From contig NZ_NOLJ01000008.1 in the NCBI RefSeq assembly GCF_002246015.1, positions 350,442 to 414,441 of the forward strand: a stretch of DNA of 64,000 bases, given 5' to 3'. Numbering within the stretch: position 1 is the first letter of the stretch; each line of letters starts with the position of its first letter. The translations under genes and the position numbers were made by a program. Of the stretch, positions 44,478 through 53,942 are shown piece after piece. The DNA is from Nostoc sp. 'Peltigera membranacea cyanobiont' 210A. Lineage in GTDB: Bacteria; Cyanobacteriota; Cyanobacteriia; Cyanobacteriales; Nostocaceae. Under the pieces are notes generated by a model. The model was given only the letters and a program-made list of their open reading frames with translations, was not told the origin of the DNA and did no database searches.

Positions 44478-44672
44478 TTACTTAATTTCCTTGTGAACGG
44501 TATGTTTATTGCAGTGGGTGCAGAACTTTTTCAGTTCTAGCCTGTTAGTGGTGTTGCGGCGATTCTTAGTACTGGTATAACGGTTAACACCAGCAGAACG
44601 CTTATCCGAATTTGTCCGGCACTCAGTACACTCTAGTGTGATAATAATGCGGGCACCTTTACTCTTAGCCAT
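44478..44672 (-). CDS. rpmG: 50S ribosomal protein bL33
   Basis: A 64-residue L33 (MAKSKGARIIITLECTECRT, KNRRNTTNRLELKKFCTHCN), with two CxxC pairs (CTEC, CTHC) typical of the zinc-binding C+ form. It is first in the rpmG-rpsR pair. Length is normal. Confidence 0.97.
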   Translation of the reverse strand: MAKSKGARIIITLECTECRTNSDKRSAGVNRYTSTKNRRNTTNRLELKKFCTHCNKHTVHKEIK

Positions 44673-44715
44673 AATCTTACAAACAGTGAAGCCTGAAGAG
44701 AATTAACACAAATGA

Positions 44716-45273
44716 CTATCTTCTCACATTCCGCCGCATATTTCCAACTAATCTTTTAATTTTTATATCGAGCGAGTAGCCACGACGCGACGAAACGATG
44801 AAAGTTCCACAATAGCGATCGTGTAAAGCCTGCCGCATCTGGGTATCAGAGAAGGCAGTCCCGCAATCAATGGCTAGGGGAATTACTAGCAGTATAGCAG
44901 TGGGATTGGCTCTAATATTGCTCAGGGCAATTGACACTAATAAAGCACCCAAGCCAATAATCGCCTCTCGCTTCACCAGTGAGAGTAAATCGGGAATTCT
45001 GCCTACTACTTCCCCATCTTCAACTTCCAACACCTTTAAATCGAACGCCCAACGCCCTAAACTTTGCCCTTGATTGTTGTATACCACCACTACCCGCAAA
45101 ACTAGCCAAAGTATTACAAAAACTAAGATTTCAACAAATTGAATCCCGATATCGCTGCCTCCCAGTAGGGAACTGACTAACCAGACACCAAGGAAATCAA
45201 GTCCCAATGCCATACCTCGCCGCCCAATCTCAGCTTTGGGATAGTGTTTTTGGGGAAGTCGTTCGATAGTCAT
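44716..45273 (-). CDS. RDD family membrane protein
   Basis: A 185-residue integral membrane protein of the RDD family: RRGMALGLDFLGVWLVSSLL carries the Arg/Asp of the family name, followed by hydrophobic segments ILVFVILWLVLRVVVVYNNQ and LGALLVSIALSNIRANPTAI, and a C-terminal QALHDRYCGTFIVSS, where RDD proteins have HDxxxxT. Function unknown, though some members are Na+/H+ exchangers. It is 44 bp upstream of rpmG on the same strand. Confidence 0.88.
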   Translation of the reverse strand: MTIERLPQKHYPKAEIGRRGMALGLDFLGVWLVSSLLGGSDIGIQFVEILVFVILWLVLRVVVVYNNQGQSLGRWAFDLKVLEVEDGEVVGRIPDLLSLVKREAIIGLGALLVSIALSNIRANPTAILLVIPLAIDCGTAFSDTQMRQALHDRYCGTFIVSSRRGYSLDIKIKRLVGNMRRNVRR

Positions 45274-45555
45274 ACAAAATAAGTATTTTTATTTAGGGGT
45301 TGGAGAATAATGATTACTCCTGTTTTTTATATTAAGATGATGACTTGGGTTTGGCATTTAAACTGTTATACATAAAATTTTCATAATTAGGGTGGGTAAT
45401 ACTTTGGCGTGAGCGCTACTTCTCTACGAGAGGCTGTGCCAACGACAAGGCTCAGTACAATTCAGTCGAACGCTGTCCACCCCACAAGAGTCTGTTTTTA
45501 GGAAATCTTGTATTTTTGTAGAAACTTAAATTTTAACTAATTTGGAAGTTGTATC

Positions 45556-46182
45556 ATGATGCATCTGTTTGCTAAAACAGCTATTGGCCTGGTGACGACT
45601 ACTGCTTTAGGGTTAGCGATCGCTATAACCACCAACAACCTAGCTCATGCTGCTGAGTTCAAATTTAACTGGAAAGGAGACACTGGTTATTCAGCTAAAG
45701 GTTCATTTAACTACAAGACAACAACTACTCCAAGCGTCATTTCTGAAACTGGCTTGGGAGCTACGAAAAACTTGCAATCTCTTTCAATTTCCTTCTTTGA
45801 TCCTTTGAGTAATCTGATAAATAGTTTCACTCCAGTGCTTAATGGGATATCTAACTACAGCTATTTGAGATTAAACTTTGATAGCACTAAAGAGCAAATC
45901 TTTGGCCCATTTGATGTTGGCAAGGATAATGACCTTCCTGGCGACACATGGCTTAATAATAATCTCGCACTCATAGATGAAGGTTTTAGCAATCAGGTTC
46001 TAGCTAAAGAATTTCATTTGAACAATAGAGATGCAGCACGCACAGAGCAATTACTAGATTTAAGTAACAATTCAGTTCAGGTATCCAAAGTCCCCGAAGG
46101 AAGCATAATTATCGGTTTACTAGCAGTGTGTAGCTTGGGACTTACCGCTTATAGAAATCTAGACAAAGCTACCCAAGAATAA
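45556..46182 (+). CDS. PEP-CTERM-like exported protein
   Basis: A 208-residue exported protein. It has an N-terminal signal (TAIGLVTTTALGLAIAITTN, cut after AHA) and a C-terminal VPEGSIIIGLLAVCSLGLTA followed by YRNLDKATQE: a VPE motif, one membrane helix and a short polar tail, the layout of PEP-CTERM sorting signals, although the canonical PEPS is VPEGS here. The middle is a beta-rich surface domain (AEFKFNWKGDTGYSAKGSFN). It is probably processed by an exosortase and presented outside the cell; function unknown. Confidence 0.75.
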   Translation: MMHLFAKTAIGLVTTTALGLAIAITTNNLAHAAEFKFNWKGDTGYSAKGSFNYKTTTTPSVISETGLGATKNLQSLSISFFDPLSNLINSFTPVLNGISNYSYLRLNFDSTKEQIFGPFDVGKDNDLPGDTWLNNNLALIDEGFSNQVLAKEFHLNNRDAARTEQLLDLSNNSVQVSKVPEGSIIIGLLAVCSLGLTAYRNLDKATQE

Positions 46183-46203
46183 AAAAAGTCAGAGGCGATC
46201 GCT

Positions 46204-47466
46204 ATGTTATCAGTCAGCGATGCACAAGCAATTATTTTAAATTTGGTGCAGCCGTTGGATCGTCAACGGGATACAGAAGTTGTAGATTTATTGACAGCAG
46301 ATAGTCGCATTTTGGCAACACCTGTCACCAGTCCGCTAGATTTTCCCCATTGGGATAATTCAGCAATGGATGGCTATGCAGTCCGCTACGAAGATGTACA
46401 GCACTCTACCGCCGAACAACCAGCTATTTTAGAAATTGTTGAAGAGATTCCGGCTGGGTATCAGCCCAAGTCTACGATTCAACCAGGGCAAGCCGCGCGG
46501 ATTTTCACAGGTGCGGTAATCCCAGCAGGTGCGGATACTGTAGTCATGCAAGAGAAAACACGCCGCGAGGAAAACCGCGTATTTATTCTAGCTGCACCAA
46601 AACCGCAAGAATTTGTCAGACACAAAGCATCTTTCTATCAAGCTGGAACACAACTACTACCAGCAGGAATTAAGTTAAATGCTTCAGAAATTGCTGTGTT
46701 GGCAGCAGCACAGTGTCCGCAATTAAGTGTTTACCGCCGTCCGCGTGTGGCAATTTTTTCTACTGGTGATGAGTTGGTGACAGTCGAACAACCGTTGCAA
46801 CCAGGGCAAATTGTGGATTCTAATCAGTATGCACTGGCAGCTTTGGTGAGACAAAGTGGCGCAGAACCGTTAATTTTAGGCATTGTGAAAGACGATCCAG
46901 TTGCTTTGGAGAAAGTCATTGCTCACGCCGTTGCGATCGCTGATATAGTTCTCTCTTCTGGTGGTGTCTCGGTGGGAGATTATGACTATATTGACAAAAT
47001 TCTAGAGTCACTAAAAGCAAAAATCCACATTCGGGCTGTACAGATGAGTCCAGGAAAACCCCTCACCGTCGCCACCTTTCCCAGTCCCCAGTCCCCAGTC
47101 CCCAGTCCCCAGTCCCCACTCTACTTTGGTTTACCAGGAAACCCTGCTGCTGTGTTGGTGACATTTTGGCGGTTTGTGCTACCAGCAATCAAGAAACTTT
47201 CAGGAATTACTGAAGGTTGGGAACCAGTATTTTTGAAAGTGCGATCGCATGATGAATTGCGATCGAACGGCAAACGTGAAACTTACCTTTGGGGTAAATT
47301 GCATTTAATTAATGGAGTTTATGAATTTCACAAAGCTGGTGGTAGTCACAGTTCTGGCAATTTAATTAATTTAGCTCAAACCAATGCCTTAGCTGTTCTA
47401 CCTGTGGGTAAAACATTAATTTCGCCACAAGAAGAAGTGCAAGTTTTGCAGCTTAGTAATGGGTAA
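46204..47466 (+). CDS. moeA: Molybdopterin molybdotransferase MoeA
   Basis: A 420-residue MoeA that inserts molybdenum into adenylated molybdopterin. Family features: FPHWDNSAMDGYAVRYEDVQ, GAVIPAGADTVVMQEKTRRE, IFSTGDELVTV, VLSSGGVSVGDYDYIDKILE and the C-terminal MSPGKPLTVATF and YFGLPGNPAAVLVTF. Between the last two is an unusual insert, PSPQSPVPSPQSPL, encoded by a 7-bp STRR (CCCAGTC units, 47080-47120). It lies between strands on the surface, and the frame is kept, so the protein is probably active. Confidence 0.95.
   Translation: MLSVSDAQAIILNLVQPLDRQRDTEVVDLLTADSRILATPVTSPLDFPHWDNSAMDGYAVRYEDVQHSTAEQPAILEIVEEIPAGYQPKSTIQPGQAARIFTGAVIPAGADTVVMQEKTRREENRVFILAAPKPQEFVRHKASFYQAGTQLLPAGIKLNASEIAVLAAAQCPQLSVYRRPRVAIFSTGDELVTVEQPLQPGQIVDSNQYALAALVRQSGAEPLILGIVKDDPVALEKVIAHAVAIADIVLSSGGVSVGDYDYIDKILESLKAKIHIRAVQMSPGKPLTVATFPSPQSPVPSPQSPLYFGLPGNPAAVLVTFWRFVLPAIKKLSGITEGWEPVFLKVRSHDELRSNGKRETYLWGKLHLINGVYEFHKAGGSHSSGNLINLAQTNALAVLPVGKTLISPQEEVQVLQLSNG
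47080..47121. repeat. STRR inside moeA
   Basis: Five or six copies of a 7-bp unit (CCCAGTCCCCAGTCCCCAGT) translated as PSPQSPVPSPQSP. The total keeps the reading frame, but gain or loss of one 7-bp unit would not. Confidence 0.85.
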
Positions 47467-47500
47467 GAGGGAGTCGGGGAAATTAGGAGGACAAGGAGAA

Positions 47501-47625
47501 TAGACCTCTTGCAAAAGTCCCTAACACCCCACCCCCAACCCCTCCCCGCTCTTCGGGAGGGGAGACAAAGCGTAGCTTTGGCGGGGTGGGGTTCTTTCTT
47601 ATTTTTGATTTATGCAAGAGGTCTA
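47501..47625. mobile_element. MITE-like element after moeA
   Basis: A 125-bp element bounded by TAGACCTCTTGCA (47501-47513) and the inverse TGCAAGAGGTCTA (47613-47625). The TA at each end fits an IS630/Tc1-type family. The centre has a C-rich then G-rich fold (CCCCACCCCCAACCCC ... GCGGGGTGGGGTTC). Confidence 0.75.
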
Positions 47626-47648
47626 ATAACTATGCCCAATGCCCAATC

Positions 47649-48881
47649 TTAAAATATCTGCTCAAAAGCCTCAATTAGGCTGTTAACTTCCTCAAGGGTG
47701 TTGTAATGCACCATACTCACCCGGACTATTCCACCTTGGGACGCTAACCCCAGGTATTCAATCAGCCGTTTAGCATAAAAGTCTCCGTAGCGAATCCCAA
47801 TATTATGTTGGTCAACTTTTATCGGAATGGTTGAGCTATTTATTCCATCTACTACAAAAGATATAGTTGGTACACGGAATTTACGGTCAGCCTTTGATTG
47901 ACCAATCACTCGCACATTAGGCTTACTGTTGAGGTAATTGAGGAGGCGATCGCTAATATGTTCTTCATGTATGCTAATTAAATCAAACGCTTGCACCATT
48001 TGATTTCTCAAATCAGGTGCAGTTTCATTTCCGTAGTGCAGTTGTGCTAATTCACTTAAATAATCACATAAACCTAACATTCCATAACTTAATTCAAAAT
48101 TGACATTCCCTAATTGAAATTTATAAGGTACATCTGTCTGGTCAATAAAATAATGGTTAAGACTAGGTAATCTTAATAAATGTTCTTCTTTGCCATAAAG
48201 TAAGGCATGATGCGGTCCATAGACTTTATAAAAACTCAAAGTATAGAAATCAACATCTAAATCTTGGACATCAACTAATCTGTGCGGTGCATAAGCTACA
48301 CCATCTACACAAATCATAGCGTTGCGATCGTGTACAAATGCAGCAATTTCTTTGATTGGATTGATGGTTCCCAGAACATTAGAAGCATGAGTCAAGGCTA
48401 CCAGTTTGGTGCTATGACTCATCAATGGTTCTAAATCTGCTAAATGAAGTTCCAAAGTATCTGGTCGAACTTTCCACACTTTAACCTTCATTCCTTGTTT
48501 TTCAAGAGCGACCCAAGCACCAATATTAGCCTCATGGTCACAATTAGTAACAATAACCTCATCACCAGGTGTAAAGGTTTGACCCAGACACATTGAGAGA
48601 ACTTTCAACATCATTGTAGTAGATGGGCCCATAACCACTTCTTTATCAGAATTGGCATTAATGAAAGTAGCCATTCCCCTAGTTGCTAAAGCCAATCGTT
48701 CTCCAGCAAGTTGAGAAACCCCATAAGAAGCTCCCAACTGGACATCAGAACTCAAGAGAAACTCGCTAATTCTATCTACTACCTTTTTCAGGGTTTGTGA
48801 CCCGCCAGCATTATCAAAAAAAGTCCATTCACCAGCTAGAGCCGGAAAATATTGACGAACTTTATCAAGATTCAGAAGCAT
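47649..48881 (-). CDS. Cysteine desulfurase-like aminotransferase (class V)
   Basis: A 410-residue PLP enzyme of the class V fold, distinct from SufS at 10022. It begins VRQYFPALAGEWTFFDNAGG and has HASNVLGTINPIKEIAAFVH, the cofactor Lys in YTLSFYKVYGPHHALLYGKE, and GIRYGDFYAKRLIEYLGLAS at the end. This corresponds to the cysteine desulfurase-like subfamily whose substrate is not settled. The active-site Cys loop of SufS (RSGHHC) is replaced by a segment without Cys (GIRYGDFYA), so genuine desulfurase activity is doubtful. Confidence 0.85.
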   Translation of the reverse strand: MLLNLDKVRQYFPALAGEWTFFDNAGGSQTLKKVVDRISEFLLSSDVQLGASYGVSQLAGERLALATRGMATFINANSDKEVVMGPSTTMMLKVLSMCLGQTFTPGDEVIVTNCDHEANIGAWVALEKQGMKVKVWKVRPDTLELHLADLEPLMSHSTKLVALTHASNVLGTINPIKEIAAFVHDRNAMICVDGVAYAPHRLVDVQDLDVDFYTLSFYKVYGPHHALLYGKEEHLLRLPSLNHYFIDQTDVPYKFQLGNVNFELSYGMLGLCDYLSELAQLHYGNETAPDLRNQMVQAFDLISIHEEHISDRLLNYLNSKPNVRVIGQSKADRKFRVPTISFVVDGINSSTIPIKVDQHNIGIRYGDFYAKRLIEYLGLASQGGIVRVSMVHYNTLEEVNSLIEAFEQIF

Positions 48882-49391
48882 AGTATAAGTTTTCTAGAGA
48901 ATTCTTTACCCTAGCCTACCTTCTCACAAGTCGCCCAGAGAGCATTTACATCCTCTTTTGGTCTTTGCAGCTTGTTGTGGGAGCCTTCTTGCTCTAAACA
49001 TCTGGTGACAAAGAATGTAAAGAGATGTAGCAATGATATGACATACAACGTTTTGTAACTACATAAAGTACACCCCTCCCCAACCCTCACGCCACTTGCT
49101 AAATATCGGGAACGCTAAGAGCAAACAAGTCGGACTGCTCAACGTAGTGGCGACTCTTACTAAGGGGAAGGTGATGGAGTATTTCTGCATTTTACGTTGG
49201 CGCAGCCTCTGTCTCCGACACGCTGTTCGCGTTGGTAGAGAAGTTGAAATCTGTTGTATCTAACTTATAGCAACGATTAATGTCTTGATTCTTCACAATT
49301 CTCTCCAATTTTATTTGATAAGTTTAAGGGAGAGTCAAAGCAACTATTGTTTTGAGTCTTAATTCCTTGATTGAAAACAAAGGAAGGACTT
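48882..49391. other. Intergenic region with dispersed repeats
   Basis: About 510 bp without a gene. It contains common Nostoc repeat pieces (GACTCTTACTAAGGGGAAGG; CTGTCTCCGACACGCTGTTC) and a good ribosome binding site (AAGGAAGGA) just before the DUF4327 gene. Confidence 0.5.
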
Positions 49392-49619
49392 ATGAACACT
49401 ACCACTACGGTTAAATACGACATCAAGGTTATCAAGGAAGAGGCGCTTCAACTTGTTAAAAAGGGACTTCTTAACCGTCAGCACCCAATTTACACCATCT
49501 GTAAATATATTCCTCATCGTGACTGGGTTAATTTTGAACTGGAGTTAGAAAAAAATGAATTTTTACTCAGAGATAGAATTATCGACCTACTGAATCACGA
49601 ATCATGGGAAAATGATTGA
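49392..49619 (+). CDS. DUF4327 family protein
   Basis: A 75-residue protein (MNTTTTVKYDIKVIKEEALQ, LVKKGLLNRQHPIYTICKYI, DRIIDLLNHESWEND). This is the DUF4327 pattern, found almost only in cyanobacteria, with no known function. The ATG at 49392 is preferred over 49371 because AAGGAAGGA lies directly upstream. It is followed by a hairpin terminator, so it is monocistronic. Confidence 0.88.
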   Translation: MNTTTTVKYDIKVIKEEALQLVKKGLLNRQHPIYTICKYIPHRDWVNFELELEKNEFLLRDRIIDLLNHESWEND

Positions 49620-49697
49620 GACTGCATTTAGAAGCTGAACCACCATTAGCTACATCCCAATAAAATCAAAATTACAAATTCATTTTTCAACATTAAA

Positions 49698-49720
49698 AAC
49701 CCTCGAATAAATCGGGGGTT
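49698..49720 (+). terminator. Hairpin after the DUF4327 gene
   Basis: AACCCTCGA / TCGGGGGTT with a 5-base loop (one mismatch), in an A/T-rich setting about 80 bp past the DUF4327 stop. The T-tract is weak. Confidence 0.5.
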
Positions 49721-49739
49721 ATAAGTAAGAGGCTATTAA

Positions 49740-49965
49740 AGTCAGCAATAAATCTTGATGAATGGCTTAGGTGCTGGAAAAGAGAAGAAAACCACCGCTA
49801 GCATAGCAATACAATAATTCTCTATTAAGCCTGTTTTCTTGTTCTAGCTGTGTCAGTTAATACCTTGTTGTTGGGTTGCAGCCTCGCATTTTATGGCAAT
49901 TTATTACTAGAGATCAAGATAAAATAATTATACCAACCTATTTCAGTCAATTGTATTAGGTTGTA
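49740..49965. other. Gene-free spacer
   Basis: AT-rich, with no gene, repeat or strong hairpin seen between the DUF4327 terminator and the convergent zinc-ribbon gene. Confidence 0.4.
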
Positions 49966-50217
49966 TTAAGTAGATAACTCTTCTAGCCCAATCCATTCGG
50001 TAATAGATTGCCATTGCCTTGCGTAAACAGTAGTACTGCTACGTTTTTCTTTTGGAGTTTTTCTAGGTAGTTTACCCATGACAACATCAGCGAATGAACT
50101 AGATTCGTTCCAATCATAAACAGGCATTTCCTGCCAGCAGTGGCGACAAAACCAGTAAGTCTCTGCACCACGTATATGTTCTAAAAGTAAGCTTGAGCAG
50201 CAAGGACAGTAATTCAT
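49966..50217 (-). CDS. Small zinc-ribbon protein
   Basis: An 83-residue protein beginning MNYCPCCSSLLLEHIRGAET and continuing YWFCRHCWQEMPVYDWNESS. The CPCC and CRHC pairs should form one zinc ribbon. The C-terminal part is basic then helical (LPRKTPKEKRSSTTVYARQW, ITEWIGLEELST). It resembles small conserved cyanobacterial proteins of unknown function. Zinc ribbons of this kind bind nucleic acid or protein; nothing here decides between these. Confidence 0.75.
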   Translation of the reverse strand: MNYCPCCSSLLLEHIRGAETYWFCRHCWQEMPVYDWNESSSFADVVMGKLPRKTPKEKRSSTTVYARQWQSITEWIGLEELST

Positions 50218-50692
50218 ATTTTTCTCAAATCCTGTTCATAAAAGTGTTATTGCAATTCAGGGCAGCTACCTGAGAAGCCCGTAAATATTTAAAACAAACT
50301 GTCTATATTTTGACTATAGTCTTTAAATATAAGGAACTTGTGAAGATAGTTAAAATACTTAATCAATTATAAAAACTTATACATATTTTTTAAGTAATAC
50401 TTTCAGGCTGATTTAGCGGTTTTTTCACAAAATCCTCAAATTATATTCAGATAAATTCCAGGAAGATTACTATAATTGACAAATTAACCATAAGATTCAA
50501 CGAGCAACTGCTTAAATTAGCTAGCTTAAATCATGTTATTAATTATTCTCTACGATCGATTAGCCCTGATAGTTTTTTAGTCGAAGCTATTGTCTTGATC
50601 GGTCAGAAAATATTCAGCCAATTGAAATAGAGCAAGTCCGCAGCCAAAGTCAAAATAACTTAAAATTATGGGTTGAGGCACAATCGGCTCAA
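50218..50692. other. Intergenic region; possible lost N-terminus of the kinase
   Basis: AT-rich. From a TAG at about 50567 the frame of the downstream kinase is open (CLDRSENIQPIEIEQVRSQS) without an ATG, then continues into the kinase at 50693. This suggests the kinase gene once extended upstream. Confidence 0.45.
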
Positions 50693-53158
50693 ATGATGCA
50701 AGTTAATCAGGAACTTCAGCAAGCCCTCGAAGAACTCCAGGTTGTGAAAGAAAAACTGCACCAAGCTTACGAGGAGTTAGAACAACGAGTGACGGAAAGG
50801 ACAGCAGAACTTGTGATGTCTAACGTCCTGTTGCAACAAGAAATTATTGAACGCCAAAGTGCAGAAGTTGCATTACGGCAGAGCGAAAACCTCTATCGCC
50901 AGCTTGTGGAAAGCCAAACTGACATAATTATCCGCATTGATTTGCAAGGGCAGATTACCTTTGCCAATGTGGCAGCTTGTCAAACCTTCGGCTGGAAACA
51001 AGATGAGTTTCGTGGTCAGTCATATTTCCAGTTTCTTCATCCAGATGACTTGACTCAAGTGATGGAAAGTATCACAGCTTTAGGATATTCATCCCATCCC
51101 TTGACTAATTATGAGCGATGTGCATTGACAGTCAACGGTATCCGCTGGTTTCAATGGAATGCGATCGCAATCCATAATGACAAAGGAGAGGTTGTTGAAA
51201 TACAACAGGTAGGCAGAGATATTACCGAACAGCAAGCCACGCTACACGACCGCCAACTTGCCGAAGCAGCACTACGCCAAAGTGAGGAGAAATTTCGCAC
51301 TTTTTCGGAAAATACCCACGCCACGATCTGGATTGGTAGTGCAGATTCATTCTACCCTTTGTACATTAGTCCTGCTTATGAGAAGATTTGGGGTCGATCT
51401 TCCCAAGGTCTATTTGAGCAGCCAACATCTTGGGTAGACACAGTTCATCCAGACGATCGCGATCGCGCCACCCAATCAATCGAGCAACTACTTAGTGGCA
51501 GTCAATCCATTTCAGCAGAATACCGGATTTTGCGACCTGATGGAGCGATCCGCTGGATTTGGAATCGGGGTTTTGCTGTCTATAATGACCAAGGACAAGT
51601 TAACTACTATGGTGGCATTGCTGAAGATATCACCGAGCGCAAGCTGGCGGAACAAAAAATCTCCGAACAAGCCGCTCTACTTGATATCGCTACCGACGCC
51701 ATATTAGTTCGAGATTTCCAGTCTCAAATTTTATTCTGGAATAAAGGTGCAGAGCGGATGTATGGTTGGCTTTCTACAGAGGTTATTGGCAAAGACCTCC
51801 ACGATATTTTATACCCAGCCGGAACTCAGCAGCAATTGAAAGAACCACTAAAAAGCGTTATTGAGAGTGGCTCGTGGCAAGGTGAGTTACATAAAGTTAC
51901 AAAATCCAGTCAGAAAGTTATTGTGGAAAGCCGTTGGACATTGATGCGCGATTCTGCCGGAGATCCCAAATCCATCCTGACTGTTGACACTGACATCACT
52001 CAAAAGAAACAACTCGAAGAGCAGTTTTTTCGCACCCAGCGATTGGAAAGCCTTGGTACTCTTGCAGGTGGTATTGCCCACGACTTGAACAATATATTGA
52101 CACCAATTTTGGCATCGGCTCAATTATTACAGGGAAAGTTTTTCCAAGACGAGGAGCGTTCTGGGCAATTGCTGACACTGATAGAAAGCAACGCCAAACG
52201 CGGAGCAGCTTTAGTGAAGCAAGTCTTATCCTTTGCACGGGGATATAAAGGAGAGCCGACAATTATTCAAGTCCAGTATCTGATTTCAGAAATTATCCAA
52301 ATTGCTAAACAGACATTTCCCAAATCTATTGAATTTTCCACCATTATCCCAGAAGAAATTTGCGCGATCGCTGGGGATACTACACAACTACATCAAGTGT
52401 TAATGAATCTGTTAGTAAATGCCCGCGATGCTTTACCAGATGGTGGCAATCTCAATATTTCTGTGGAAAATAAGTTGATTGATGAAGCTTATACCAGAAT
52501 GAATCTTGATGCCAAGGTTGGGCATTATATTGTGATTACCGTTGCCGATAACGGAATTGGGATACCACCAGAAATATTAGATAGAATTTTTGAGCCATTT
52601 TTCACCACAAAAGAGTTCAACACAGGTACGGGACTCGGACTTTCAACAGTGTTGGGCATCATTAGAAGCCATGACGGTTTTATTAAAGTGTCTAGCAATG
52701 TCGGTAGAGGCAGCAAGTTTGACCTGTTTTTACCAGCTGTAGAAGCAACCCACTCATTTAAGATAGAAGACCTGGATTTGCTCCCAGGAGAGGGAGAATT
52801 GATTTTAGTTGTAGATGATGAAGCCCAAATTCGGGAGATTGCCACAATCATCCTAGAAAATCATAACTATCAGATACTCACTGCTAGTAATGGCATAGAG
52901 GCGATCGCACTTTATGCCCAACACAAGCATCAAATCAATGCTGTGTTGATGGATCTAATGATGCCAGAAATGGATGGAATTACCGCTATTCGCACCTTGC
53001 GAAAAATGAACAACCAGCTTCAAATCATTGCCTGTAGCGGGCTGAACTCAATGGAAGTGTTTGCTCAAGGTGCTGATGTTAATGTGCAAGCAGTTTTATC
53101 AAAACCCTATACAGCCAGAGAATTATTGAACACTTTACACCACCTATTGAGAGGCTAG
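50693..53158 (+). CDS. Hybrid PAS histidine kinase with receiver domain
   Basis: An 821-residue sensor. A coiled coil (EELQVVKEKLHQAYEELEQR) leads to three PAS domains (about residues 65-180, 190-320, 320-445), an H-box LGTLAGGIAHDLNNILTPIL, an ATPase domain (NLLVNARDALPDGGN, VADNGIGIPPEILDRIF, GTGLGLSTVLGII) and a C-terminal receiver (LILVVDDEAQIREIATIILE, phospho-Asp in AVLMDLMMPEMDGI, Lys in VLSKPYTARELL). No membrane segment is seen. The open frame continues upstream of the ATG without a start, so the N-terminus may be truncated. Confidence 0.88.
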   Translation: MMQVNQELQQALEELQVVKEKLHQAYEELEQRVTERTAELVMSNVLLQQEIIERQSAEVALRQSENLYRQLVESQTDIIIRIDLQGQITFANVAACQTFGWKQDEFRGQSYFQFLHPDDLTQVMESITALGYSSHPLTNYERCALTVNGIRWFQWNAIAIHNDKGEVVEIQQVGRDITEQQATLHDRQLAEAALRQSEEKFRTFSENTHATIWIGSADSFYPLYISPAYEKIWGRSSQGLFEQPTSWVDTVHPDDRDRATQSIEQLLSGSQSISAEYRILRPDGAIRWIWNRGFAVYNDQGQVNYYGGIAEDITERKLAEQKISEQAALLDIATDAILVRDFQSQILFWNKGAERMYGWLSTEVIGKDLHDILYPAGTQQQLKEPLKSVIESGSWQGELHKVTKSSQKVIVESRWTLMRDSAGDPKSILTVDTDITQKKQLEEQFFRTQRLESLGTLAGGIAHDLNNILTPILASAQLLQGKFFQDEERSGQLLTLIESNAKRGAALVKQVLSFARGYKGEPTIIQVQYLISEIIQIAKQTFPKSIEFSTIIPEEICAIAGDTTQLHQVLMNLLVNARDALPDGGNLNISVENKLIDEAYTRMNLDAKVGHYIVITVADNGIGIPPEILDRIFEPFFTTKEFNTGTGLGLSTVLGIIRSHDGFIKVSSNVGRGSKFDLFLPAVEATHSFKIEDLDLLPGEGELILVVDDEAQIREIATIILENHNYQILTASNGIEAIALYAQHKHQINAVLMDLMMPEMDGITAIRTLRKMNNQLQIIACSGLNSMEVFAQGADVNVQAVLSKPYTARELLNTLHHLLRG

Positions 53159-53403
53159 TACCGCAAGGCGGAATTAAAAATTAAAAATTAAAAATGAATA
53201 CAACGTAAGTGTTTCATTGATTTGGAATGGGTGGTTTATTTTCGCCGTGCTGTACTAGTAAGGAGAAGGGGACAAGGGGAAAAGGGGACAAGGGGGACGA
53301 GAAGAATAAGCATATCCCATACCCAATTCTTCACAAGATCCTCAGATTGGTTTCCTAAATTTAGAGCATAGGCAACGTTGGCAAAATAGGGTTAATCCGG
53401 TTG

Positions 53404-53787
53404 ATGAATATTGTTAGGAAGATTAATGATAACTTAGCGATCGCAGGGCAAATTACACTAGATTAGCTGGGACAAATAGCTGATGAGGGTTATAACTCTG
53501 TACTGAACCTACGTTTGCCCGACGAAATAGGCTTGCTGGCTAATGAGCAGGAGAAGACTGAGCTTTTGGGAGTGTATTACGTTAATATCCCAACTAAACC
53601 TGAAGACATTAATCATCAAGGTATGCTCCAGATATATCAGATCATCACTGAACTATCCAAACCGATTCTGATACATTGTGATAATTCAATTCGTTCAGAT
53701 GCAATAGTATGGTTGTATATCGCCCTCAAACAAGGCATAGCATTTGAAAAAACACTGCAAAAAGTTATTAATTTAGGCTTGATATAA
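53404..53787 (+). pseudogene. DUF442/beta-lactamase-hydrolase-like phosphatase with premature stop
   Basis: From ATG 53404 the frame reads MNIVRKINDNLAIAGQITLD, then a TAG at 53464-53466, then LGQIADEGYNSVLNLRLPDE and on to the stop at 53785-53787 in the same frame. The family has Gln at about the stop position (ITxDQL), so one C-to-T change (CAG to TAG) explains it. The phosphatase loop ILIHCDNSIRSDA with the Cys-x4-Arg signature is still intact. A start after the stop, for example at 53515, would miss the first strand. Confidence 0.8.
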
Positions 53788-53809
53788 AACGAGTATTTGA
53801 ATTTTTAAA

Positions 53810-53942
53810 CTACTCGTAAGGATAGGGGATAGGGGATAGGCAATAAAAGATTATAGATATACGAATTTTTGAGAAATAAAATTGTATTTTTATATAATTT
53901 AATTCTGCTAAGACTAATTTTTTATGAAGCTGCATAGAATTC
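53810..53942. repeat. STRR-containing spacer
   Basis: GGATAGG units (GGATAGGGGATAGGGGATAG) followed by AT-rich sequence, between the DUF442 pseudogene and the nested repeat. Confidence 0.6.
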
